From contig JARDYH010000001.1 of the NCBI GenBank assembly GCA_029215795.1, positions 229,055,654 to 229,119,653 on the forward strand: a stretch of 64,000 nucleotides of DNA, written 5' to 3'. Positions 1 to 8,801 of the stretch are shown here, piece by piece. Source of the DNA: Anniella stebbinsi (lineage: Eukaryota; Chordata; Lepidosauria; Squamata; Anniellidae). The position numbers and the translations under genes were made by a program. How positions within the stretch are numbered: position 1 is the stretch's first letter; the number at the start of each line of letters is the position of its first letter. The notes beneath the pieces are model-generated. The model was not told the DNA's origin. It searched no databases and was given only the letters and a program-made list of their open reading frames with translations.

Positions 1-1026
1 TTATTAATCACAAGCTGTACCTCACTGAGCAGAAAAAAATATCTGCAGTGTTTGTGAACAGATAAAGTTCAAATCATTAACATACAGTCTAGCAGCAATT
101 ATATGAGCAAACAGAACAGGGAAGTGTAAATAGAAACCCAAGAGCATAATAAAGCACCACAGGAGAGGGGGTAATTGGACCACAGTTCGAGCACTGAATA
201 TTTTGGAAAATGGGTGCTAAAACTAAGAGGATGGCAAAGAATCAGACAGGTTCTAAATTAGAGTAAATTGATAATAACAGTTTAGATCAGCCAAAAAAAT
301 TAAGCCTTTCCATGCCATCAGTTTTTAGCATAATATTACCACAATGGAAACCACATTCTATTGATATTATCTCCTACACATGCAAGCGCACTATACATAA
401 GCAAAAAATTTGGCATTCCCCATATACTCTATATAGCCCTGGCTGTGATTAACTTCCAAGGCCCAACGTGGCTTCAGGATTGCTGCATTGCTCAGCTGTG
501 TGTGTGTGCATGCACACACACAATTTCCTTAGCACTTCTTTAGATCGTTGTTCAGTCACAACAATCAGCAGTCCACACAATGCATGTGTGAAAGCTACAA
601 CCAACATCTCATGGTGTGAGTGTGATTTCAACTCTCAGGTGTTTTGTCTTGTCCAATTGATTTCTCATCTCCCTTCTTTCACAGTTTCTGAGGAAGCAAT
701 CACTACAAGCCAAACAAGAAAGCACCTATAGTATGATTTTCAGCACACTCATTTACTAAATTATAGCTATCAGCAATAAAGGTCTCTGCAAGAGAAAAAA
801 AATACACGTATGCAGGAAGGTTAGCTTTAGAAACAAGGACAATTTCCCTTTCTAAGTAGTTATCTCATATACATGAGCTTAATCCAGTCAGATCAGGCAT
901 GGGCTCCATTAATTTGCACCTTGCCCCAGATCATCCCAAATCCATCGTTCCTCTTCAATTAAAATAAATTTATAATGGCATGGGGGAAATCCAAAAATGG
1001 AGAGTAACCAGTACGGTTTTTCATGA

Positions 1027-1028
<2 letters not shown>
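1..1028. other. No gene recognised; AT-rich sequence
   Basis: Reading both strands shows only short open frames without recognisable protein motifs. A short CA/TG-rich palindromic stretch near 497-522 explains the small overlapping frames there. No exon, RNA gene or clear transposon end was found. Confidence 0.6.

Positions 1029-1092
<64 letters not shown>
1029..1092. repeat. Compound (CT)n(CA)n microsatellite
   Basis: About 34 bases of CT repeats run directly into about 28 bases of CA repeats. It is a simple-sequence locus of the same compound type as the one near 23766 and is likely length-polymorphic. Confidence 0.95.
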
Positions 1093-1093
<1 letters not shown>

Positions 1094-1639
1094 CCTAAAA
1101 ATGGAAACTTTTACATTCAAATGGAGTTTCAAAAAATTGACAGAGGGCTAATTCAAAAGCAAGCCAGAGGTCACTCCTAATTAATTTCCCAATTTCCAAC
1201 CAGATCCTCCTCCAAAATGTCCAGTCTCTCCTATGTGACAAACACAAATCATTCGTCATGTAAGATAGGGTTCTGCAACTGCCAGCCCCATAGGCCAAAT
1301 ATTAGCAGGGCACCACCCTTCCTACCTGTCATGCTCAACACTGTTGATTCCTTTGTTTCTCAAAGACTAGTGTGACTGTGGAAGTGGGAAGGATGAGACA
1401 GCTGGGTGGGACATACGAGATTGGGATGCAGCCCCAGAGTCCTATGCAAATCTGCATATATCGAAGGTAGAATATAGGTGCTGTGCATAGATAAGGTTTC
1501 AGGTTCAGTCTCGGACATCACTTCTCTCCCAGCCATTCTCCCCAAATAAATAGCTTACTATCAGTCTTGGAGCAGGCAGAGGGGGAGAGGGTGGCAGGGG
1601 AAAGCTGCTTGGATAAGTACAGTACAGGTTGCATCCAAT

Positions 1640-1865
1640 GGCTGAATTTGGACAACACAATAGTCAATGGTGGGGTAATAATCAACTTTACAGTTGTTCA
1701 TCTAGGGGGTACTCCCCACACAACATGGTAATAAAAAATCAACTGTGGTGTGGATTAGGATCAGCACTGAGTTGACTATGGCAGCATTCAGACAACACAA
1801 TAGTCAATACAATTGACGATTGTTTCCCCTCCCCTAGTTGCTTATTGTGTCGTCCGAATTCAGCC
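1640..1865. mobile_element. Palindromic MITE, GGCTGAATT family, copy 1
   Basis: The ends read GGCTGAATT and AATTCAGCC and are inverted. The direct triplet AAT flanks both sides (1637-1639 and 1866-1868), which suggests a 3-bp target-site duplication. The interior carries further inverted motifs such as ACAACACAATAGTCAAT, with a partial internal repeat of the left end around 1790. It is the same family as 5138-5318 but about 45 bp longer. No coding capacity. The superfamily is not certain; 3-bp duplications fit PIF/Harbinger-like elements, though AAT is not their usual target. Confidence 0.75.
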
Positions 1866-1868
1866 AAT

Positions 1869-2541
1869 GTTTGCCTTGATTAAATCCCAATCGTTTCAAT
1901 GGTAGGACTAACGTTAGATACATCCCAGGGATGGATTATTGAGGCAGTAGCCAACTGTGTCATTCCATTAGCACAAATAACATTGCGCTAACAGAAAGTA
2001 GGTTCTGATCTATGCACAAGAGAAGAATCCAACTGCAGTTATGTTTGTGTGAGCATGGTTGCTCAAGCAGTTATGCATCATGCTTGTGCAACCCATTGAG
2101 CAGCCAGTTGTACTTAACTCTCATGCAACCGGTTGCACAACCGGTTGCACAAGCGTAATGGGCAACCACTTGTGCAATGGAAATATTCAGTAGAACTTTG
2201 CTAGCGCTATTTGAGTTTGTGAAATGCAGCCATCAGATACTGCCCTTAGTCTATTCCAAGTCTGTCTCAATTTCACAGCTGTTCTTCCATAAATCCATTC
2301 CATCCCATTTCCACATTAATGTGCATTTTTTAAAATTATTATCTCATAAAATGAACATGTATAAATGTATTTTACATGAAAGTGTACATTTCAAAATATA
2401 CTTTCTCCTAAAATATGTATTTTAAATGCATTTTTGGTCTTTCTTCAGATGAGAACTGAGAAATCTGGAGGATAGTAATGTTCCAATCTGCACATTAGTC
2501 TGGAAAATCTGGAATCAGATCAAGTCAGTTTGCATCAGAAT
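1869..2541. other. No gene recognised
   Basis: This stretch holds AT-rich sequence and a local inverted motif near 2123-2150 (two copies of CCGGTTGCACAA in tandem, with related TTGTGCAA motifs around it), possibly an old MITE whose ends I could not define. Confidence 0.5.
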
Positions 2542-2549
2542 GTGCAAAG

Positions 2550-4118
2550 TAGGGGTGTGCACGGACCCCCCGGATCGGATCGGGACCCGGATCGGGACCT
2601 CCAATTTTGTCCCGGACCGGTTCGGACAAAATCGGAGGCCCCCCGGACCGGATCGAGTCCGATCCCGACCCAAAAATCGTTAATTTTTGGATCGGCCGCC
2701 ATTTTTTTCCCCATAGACTTGCATTGCAATGCAAGTCTATGAAAAAAAAATGGCGGCGGGTGGGTGAGGGGGGGCCTAACTCCCTCCCCCCCCCGGGGCC
2801 GTCCGCTGTGGACGGCCCCGGCAGGTAAGCCCCCTCCCCCGCGCTCCCTACCCCCCCTGGGGCCGCCCGCTTCCATCCGCTGGCGCCCGCGGGCGCCAGC
2901 GGATAGAAGCGGACGGCTCCGGGGGGGGGTAAGCCCCCTTCCCCGCCACTGCTTACCTTCTCGGCCCGTCCGCTCCCGTCCGGCGCCGGCGGCTACTACC
3001 AGCGGGCTCCGCGGCCTACTCTCGAGTAGCGCGCCGGGTGATGACATCACCCGGCGCGCCACCCTAGAGCAGGCCGCGGAGCCTGCTGGTAGTAGTAGGC
3101 GCCGGCGCCGGACGGGAGCCGCCGGGCCGGGAAGGTAAGGGCCCCCCTCCCCCCTCCGCGCGCCCCCTCCTCCCCTCCACGCACCCCCTCCTTACCTTCC
3201 CGGCCCGGCGGCTCCCGTCCGGCGCCGGCGCCTACTACTTCCAGCAGGCTCCGCGGCCTGCTTTAGAGTAGCGCGCCGGGTGATGACATCACCCGGCGCG
3301 CCACCCTAGAGCAGGCCGCGGAGCATGCTGGGAGTAGTAGGCGCCAGCGCAGGACGGGAGCCGCCGGGCCGGGAAGGTAAGGGCCCCCCTCCCCCCTCCG
3401 CGCGCCCCCTCCTCCCCTCCACGCACCCCCTCCTTACCTTCCCGGCCCGGCGGCTCCCGTCCGGCGCCGGCGCCTACTACTTCCAGCAGGCTCCGCAGCC
3501 TGCTCTAGAGTAGCGCGCCGGGTGATGACATCACCCGGCGCGCCACCCTAGAGCAGGCCGCGGAGCCTGCTGGGAGTAGTAGGCGCCGGTGCCGGACGGG
3601 AGCCGCCGGGCCGGGAAGGTAAGGGCCCCCCTCCCCCCTCCGCGCGCCCCCTCCTCCCCTCCACGCACCCCCTCCTTACCTTCACGGCCCGGCGGCTCCC
3701 GTCCGGCGCCAGCGCCTACTACTTCCAGCAGGCTCCGCGGCCTGCTCTAGAGTAGCGCGCCGGGTGATGACATCACCCGGCGCGCCACCCTAGAGCAGGC
3801 CGCGGAGCCCGCTGGGAGTAGCTGCTAGTGCCGGACGGGAGCGGACGGGCCGAGAAGGTAAGCGCCCCCCTCCTCCCTCCCCCCCGCTGTCCACTTTCAT
3901 CGGCAGGCGCCCGCTGGCGCCCGCCAATGGAAGCGGCGGTGGGCGCCAGTGGGCGCCCGCCGATCCGCCGATCCTCCGAACCGGTTCGGAGCCTTTTCGG
4001 ACCGGTTCGGATTGGATCGGCCGATCCAGCTGCGGGATCGGAAATCGGATAATTTATCCAATTTCCCACTGGACCGGACTCGGATCGTGGATCGGGTCCG
4101 ATCCAGTGCACATCCCTA
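2550..4118. mobile_element. Non-autonomous hAT element, GGATCGG family, copy A (1,569 bp)
   Basis: It starts TAGGGGTGTGCACGG and ends GTGCACATCCCTA, an imperfect terminal inverted repeat. A perfect 8-bp duplication, GTGCAAAG, flanks it (2542-2549 and 4119-4126), as expected for the hAT superfamily. Both ends carry dense GGATCGG/CCGATCC subterminal motifs, which in hAT elements are usually transposase-binding repeats. Next to the left subterminal block is a palindrome centred on TTGCATTGCAATGCAA (about 2697-2757). The interior is extremely GC-rich and contains the 242-bp hairpin array described separately. There is no transposase; long open frames in both strands reflect base composition. The left 400 bases are nearly identical to 31530-31938, so both copies are probably young. 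Confidence 0.92.
2952..3862. repeat. Four-unit tandem array of long hairpins, 242-bp period
   Basis: Each unit is a near-perfect inverted repeat with arms of about 95 nt running from CTTACCTT to AAGGTAAG around the centre GGTGATGACATCACC. The centres fall at 3044, 3286, 3528 and 3770, exactly 242 bases apart. Units are joined by a C-rich spacer of about 50 nt. Copy C (31530-32603) has only two centres (32023 and 32257), so the array has expanded or contracted. Each unit could extrude a large cruciform as DNA or fold into a long hairpin as RNA. Confidence 0.9.
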
Positions 4119-4126
4119 GTGCAAAG

Positions 4127-5080
4127 GTCAAATTCCTCGAGCATCCCTAAGATACAAATACCCCAACTGACAAAAACTCCCTATCTCACATTACTGCTAA
4201 CCAGCTAGCATATGTTTAGCTGTGTGATGTGTATTTTAGCCTTGAGAAACACAAGACTGAACTTTACTTGGGTATGCAGAAATGTAGTGGATCCAGGCTG
4301 GAATTGTATCAAAAACAGCAAGGGTTGGTAACTGCCTCTTACGAAACAGTTTATTAAAATTCAAAGGATGGTCAATTTTTAAAATTTCACAACATCTGGG
4401 CTCATATTCCATTCTGCATGTTTCAATCCCGCAAAACCATTTTGACGCAGACTGCCTAAAGATAAATACTGCTGGAACGTAACAGATATTTATTACCTAA
4501 GCACACGACTGTGCTCCCATAAAACACTCATCCTCTCTGTCAAACTACACGCTCTGTATACTGTGAGTTACTGACATTTAATGGAAAACATCCTACCTGC
4601 TTGACGAGTTCATTTTAAAATTGATGATTGATCATGGTACTGTTTTGTTTGGCCTGCACCATATCTTTTTTATTTAAAAAATAAATCTTCCTTTTTCCAT
4701 ACTATTTACGGCTGGAAAAACTATAACTGCATCCTTTGTGCATATAAGAATCCATGGCGTTTATTAGCATGCCTATGGTCAAGTTGTATGACGTTCCTAG
4801 TCAGTTTTCTTAAGTAGGTGGGAGGTTTGAGGTTCTAGGGCCTACAATACAAAGCATTCAAACCACTCTGCTACATCCCCAGTAGGGTTCTGAAATTTCA
4901 GAGATTCTTCTCTGTTTGAAACACAGATGAAGAGCTTCATAATGTAATGAATCTACTGCCATTATAATGGAGTAAATATAGGGAGTTGATTTGAAGATCA
5001 TTTTGTAACCATCAGCCACTGCAGCAATGATTTTACTTCTTATCACAATCTTACAACATGTAGAAGTATTGGAGTCCACC
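4127..5080. other. No gene recognised
   Basis: AT-rich sequence without recognisable exon or transposon ends. A weak tRNA-SINE-like stretch may lie on the minus strand around 4835-4875, but only one box-like motif is visible. Confidence 0.5.
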
Positions 5081-5397
5081 AGGGCCAGATCTACACCAAC
5101 AGGACATAACACTTTGAAAACGGTTGGAAAACTGTATGGCTGAATTCAGACAACACGATGGTCAATGGTGGGGTAATAATCAACTTTACAGTTGTTCATC
5201 TAGGGGATACTCCCCACACAACATGGTAATAAATAATCAACTGTAGTGTGGATTAGTCAATACAACTGACGATTGTTTTCCCTACCCCAGTTGCTTATTG
5301 TGTCATCTGAATTCAGCCTACATGTAATGTGTCCTGGGCCCCAATAGTTGTCAAAACCATTATAACCCATTATAAAGCAGTAGTGTAAATCCTGCCT
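5081..5397. mobile_element. Palindromic MITE of the AGATCTACACCA family, interrupted
   Basis: The left piece (CAGGGCCAGATCTACACCA, about 5080-5137) and right piece (5319-5397) belong to one element split by the MITE at 5138-5318. The family recurs at 20280-20370, 41335-41465 and 61752-61978, sharing motifs such as ACTTTGAAAA, TGTCCTGGGCCCCAA and TATAAAGCAGTAGTGTA. The outer ends are approximate and no target duplication was resolved. Confidence 0.6.
5138..5318. mobile_element. Palindromic MITE, GGCTGAATT family, copy 2
   Basis: It has GGCTGAATTCAGAC and its inverted counterpart at the ends, 181 bp in all. The flanks are TAT (5135-5137) and TAC (5319-5321), a degraded 3-bp duplication. Removing the element and one triplet recreates a sequence like the uninterrupted relative near 20312-20330, which independently supports the boundaries. 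Confidence 0.78.
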
Positions 5398-5399
5398 TG

Positions 5400-5672
5400 G
5401 AGAAGAGCCTACAGTGTAGTAGCCCCCTGCCATTGGGGTCAGGCAGACACCAGCGTGTATTGTTTTCAGTGCCTCCTGAACATATTATTATTTCAAGAAG
5501 CTTTCCCGAAATGACCAGCCATAGCTTTATCTGTACCTGTTCTTTTAAAATGTGTGTGTGGGGGGGGGGGGGGGGTATTGATGTTTTTATTCTCTTACCT
5601 CATTTGTTCACTGCTCCATAATCCTTGGATAGGGAACAGTATAGAAATATTGTAAATAAAGAAATAAATAAA
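5400..5672 (+). repeat. Degraded LINE 3' end
   Basis: Wording such as GTGCCTCCTGAACATATTAT, followed by a stretch ending in AGTATAGAAATATTGTAAA and AAATAAATAAA, resembles the 3' untranslated region of a non-LTR retrotransposon. A poly-G run of about 16 bases (5560-5575) interrupts it. The clade cannot be assigned from this remnant. A related copy lies inverted at 45690-46005. Confidence 0.45.
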
Positions 5673-5759
5673 GTAAGGTGAAAATTATATATATTAAAGA
5701 GATATTAAAGAGTCAGTACCAAAAAAAAGTAGAAGCAAACCAAGAGGTAAGGTTGAAAG

Positions 5760-6086
5760 GGGGATAGGAATGTTCATTCAGTAGAAGCGTGTGCAGCAGC
5801 TCAGTGGTCCCATCCAAGTAGGGCTGGCCCAAGTCACGGGGTTGTCTGAGGCGGAGAAGCAAAACGCATCCTTGCCATCCCAGTCAAGGTGCATAGTACC
5901 AAAACAGCCCACAAGTGCCTCTCCCAATAATAACAAAGAAGCTGTAGCAGTGGAGGCTGGTGGCTCTGTTGTCAGTGGGGCAGGGAATCCACTTTGGGTT
6001 TCAGTTGGAACTAGTCAGAACTCTAAAGAAGCTATCCATGGTGCTCTACCCAAGGTGCTCCCAGGGGACATCAGAGCAGTATATAA
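5760..6086 (+). repeat. Unassigned retroelement remnant, split by hAT copy B
   Basis: Non-coding repeat-like sequence runs up to CAGAGCAGTATATAA. It resumes after the hAT insertion at 7048 with ATGTTGTAAATTAAATAAATAAATAAA, so the whole resembles a LINE or SINE 3' tail ending in AAAT repeats at about 7075. The insertion therefore landed in an older retroelement tail. The family is not identified. Confidence 0.4.
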
Positions 6087-7039
6087 TAGGGGTGTGCACC
6101 GGATCGGGTCCAATCCATGATCCGGATCCGATGCGGGCTGGATCGGATAAAATTATCCAATCCCCAGCACCTGGATCGGCCGATCCAATATGATCTGATC
6201 CGAAAAGGACCCGATCCGGATCGTATTGGATTGGAGGATTGGACCCCCTCCCCCCACTTGCGCTCCTCACCTGCCAGGGCCATCCACAGCGGATGGTCCC
6301 GGCATGTAAGGAGCGCGAGGGGGGGCTTACCTGCTGGGGCTGTCCGCTCCCATCCGCAAGCGCCAGGGGACAGCAGCATACGGCCCCAGCAGGTAAGGAG
6401 GAGCATGAGGGGGGAGGAGGGAGGAGGGAGGAGGGAGGGCCCCCCCACTTACCTGCCAGGGCGTCCGCTTCCTTCAGCTGCCGTAGATCTACTGAGAACT
6501 AGGCTTCACAGCCTAGTACTCAGTAGAGCACCAGGTGATGATGTCATCACCTGGCGCTCTACTGAGGACTAGGCCGCGAAGCCTAGTTCTCAGTAGATCT
6601 ATGGCAGCTGAAGGAAACAGATGCCCCAGCAGGTAAGGAGGAGCGTGGGGGGGGGGGGGCTTACCTGCCTGGGCCGTCCACCGCCCTCTGCGGCCGCCCA
6701 TGGGCGCCTGCAGACGGCAGCGGACAGCCCCAGCAAGTTAGGAGCGCGAGGGGGAGGAGGGGGCTTACCTGCCAGGCCCGTCCGCTGCCGTCCATGGCCG
6801 CCCGCGGGCACCAGCGGACGGTCCCAGCTGGTAAGAAGTGCGAGGGGGGAGGGACAGGGAGGGGGAGTTAGGCCCCCACTCACCCCCCACCGCCATTTTT
6901 CCCCATAGACTTGCAATTTTTGGATCAGGATCGGGTCCAATCCGATCCAGGGGACCTCCAATTTTGTTCCGATCTGGAACAAAATTGGAGGTCCCGATCC
7001 AGGTCCCGATCCGATCTGGAGGGTCCGTGCACATCCCTA
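6087..7039. mobile_element. Non-autonomous hAT element, GGATCGG family, copy B (953 bp)
   Basis: It begins TAGGGGTGTGCACCGG and ends GTGCACATCCCTA, with a perfect 8-bp target duplication GTATATAA at 6079-6086 and 7040-7047. GGATCGG-type motifs crowd both ends. The interior has a single hairpin (about 6478-6622) whose centre contains GGTGATGATGTCATCACC, equivalent to one unit of the 242-bp array in copy A but diverged. The right end keeps the CCATAGACTTGCA motif seen in the other copies. No transposase. It is more diverged from copies A and C than those are from each other. Confidence 0.9.
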
Positions 7040-7079
7040 GTATATAAATGTTGTAAATTAAATAAATAAATAAAGGGAA

Positions 7080-7297
7080 TAATTACTATTCAGAAGTAAG
7101 CATGAGCAGCATGTTTACTCACAAATAAACAAGACCAACTTCTGCATGTCAGTTCAGTAGTAAGCAGGACTGAATCACCCAGCAAGACTTTTAAATAGCA
7201 TCTAAAATATCAAACCTATGCATGTCTATTCAGAAGTAAGCAGAACAAGCCTTTGTACATCCAATCAGATGTAAGCATGAGCATTATGTCTACTCAC
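7080..7297 (+). repeat. Left half of a tandem-repeat locus split by the DIRS element
   Basis: Repeated motifs such as TATTCAGAAGTAAGCATGA, GCATGTCTACTCACAA and CCTATGCATGTC recur every few tens of bases and continue on the far side of the DIRS element (13354-13618). The higher-order period seems to be about 200 bp with shorter internal subunits. The CAGAAGTAAGC word is common in squamate repeats (general knowledge). Confidence 0.7.
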
Positions 7298-7480
7298 AAA
7301 TGCAGGTTGCTTTCCTGTAACCGTAGTTCTTCGAGTGGTCATCTGTGCAGTCACACATATGGGCTTACGCCAACGCCGAGCCCGCTTCGGGAAACTTCCT
7401 TAGCTAGCTTAGATTTTGGCGGGAACCCCTCCCCCCACCGCCCTATCGCGCATGCTCAGGTTCCCACCTACCTCAGTTCT
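7298..7480. repeat. DIRS left inverted terminal repeat
   Basis: The stretch from about 7334 to 7480 is inverted at 13200-13347. Shared blocks include CTTCCTTAGCTAGCTTAG and TTTTGGCGGGAACCCCTCCC. The outermost roughly 35 bases (from AAATGCAGGTTGC) are unique to this end and are complementary to the first part of the internal region at 7617-7673. Confidence 0.92.
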
Positions 7481-7616
7481 ATGAGACCGCTAGGCCTCGC
7501 GACCAAGGTAAGACGATAGAATAAAAACACATTAGAAGAGGCTAATAAATATGAACATGCTCGACAAGTCTCTTGACAATCACAAAAGCGATGCCAAGAG
7601 GGGACGGTGGGTGGGT

Positions 7617-7711
7617 TGTGTGACTGCACAGATGACCACTCGAAGAACTACGGTTACAGGTAAGCAACCTGCATTTCTTCTTCGTGGTCTCTGTGCATCA
7701 CACATATGGGC
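7617..7711. repeat. DIRS internal complementary region
   Basis: Bases 7622-7674 are the reverse complement of the left tip (7298-7350) with a single visible difference inside the AAGCAACCTGC block. Bases 7675-7711 match the reverse complement of the right tip (ending CATGAATAAGAAG) with a few differences. In DIRS elements this region templates joining of the two ends during formation of the circular intermediate. Its preservation supports a structurally intact element. Confidence 0.9.
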
Positions 7712-7755
7712 GAGTAACAAGCTACTTACCGGAGGAGGGTAGGCACGCTGACGTG

Positions 7756-8801
7756 TTACTGACAGATGGATGATAGAACAGCTCTGCCAAACGAGCAGTC
7801 CTGGCGAGCTCTGACGTCCAATCTATAATGCTTAACAAAAGTGGAAGCATTAGACCAAGTTGCCGCCTTACAGAGGTCAGGGATTGAAGCTCCATGTAAC
7901 GAGGCTGTGGAGGCAGCTTGACCTCTAGTAGAGTGTGCTTTTACTGCAGGCGGAGGTTCTTTCCCAACGAGCTGATAGGCGAGCTGAATCGTGGCTACAA
8001 TCCACCCGGATAGGCGTTGAGCTGAGACCAGCAGTCCCTTGTTCCTTCCACCGTAGCAGACAAACAGTTGCCTGGACTTGCGATAGGCTTCTGATCGGGG
8101 CTTGTAAAACGCCAAGGCACATGGAACGTCTAAGGCGTGCAACATTGAACATAACGGGTCTGTAGATGCGGTGAAAAATGTAGGCAGGACAATATCCTGG
8201 TTGAGGAGAAAACTGGATGTCGCTTCAGGTGTAAACGCTGGACCTGTTCGTAGGACAACTTTATGCCTGAAAAACTGGGTATATGGAGGATCCACAGCTA
8301 ATGCAGCGAGCTCTGATGCTCGCCTAGCAGAGGTAATGGCTACCAAAAATACAGTTTTCAATGTTAGAAGACGTATATCAACTGTAGCTAACGGCTCAAA
8401 GGGCTTGGACGTCAGCGCACTTAGAACTAGCGAAAGGGAACATTGAGGCACCAACGGACAAAAGGAGGGGACATGTTGTGGAGCCCTTTAAGAAAGGCTT
8501 TGGATAGTGGGTGCGTGAACGCCGAAAAACCATTGATAAAATCGTGGTTCACAGAAATAGCGGCAAGATACAGTTTTATGGATGCTGGCCTGAGGCCTGA
8601 AGCGTGTAACGAATAGAGGAAACTGAGGATGTCTGAAATGGTTGCCGCGGAGTGGTCGAAATCATTAGCTAGTGCAAACGTTCGAAACTTGTCCCATTTT
8701 GTTCGGTAGGACGCTGTGGTAGCGGGTTTTCTAGCCGCCTCTAGGATAGTGTGGATTTCCGGCAACATGGCTAGGTTGCGCCACCGGGCAGGATTCTCCA
8801 T
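7756..8801 (-). pseudogene. DIRS tyrosine recombinase, one frameshift
   Basis: The product would be the integrase-like tyrosine recombinase that inserts the circular DNA copy. The start is probably the ATG at 8801, which overlaps the end of the RT ORF. The first part (8801 to about 8455) encodes the core-binding domain, with a SYRTKWDKFRTFA motif and a long helical stretch. Near 8455 the reading shifts to another frame, which stays open to a stop at 7756. A single missing base around 8455-8462 is the simplest explanation. The second part has the catalytic signature in order: arginine in SARRASEL, HSTR, a tryptophan in ATWS, and the nucleophilic tyrosine in VKHYRLDV. Apart from the shift the catalytic residues look intact. 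Programmed frameshifting is possible, but no slippery site is evident. Confidence 0.88.

Noticed and set aside
2535..3138. Long GC-rich open frames on both strands (up to 175 codons) in hAT copy A, with equivalents at 31355-32212
   Set aside because: They are proline/arginine/glycine-rich in every frame because the sequence is almost free of AT-rich stop codons. They cross the transposon boundary and the hairpin repeats.
4835..4875. Possible tRNA gene or SINE on the minus strand
   Set aside because: Only a short box-A-like GTAGCAGAGTGGTT is visible; no cloverleaf or box B at the right distance.
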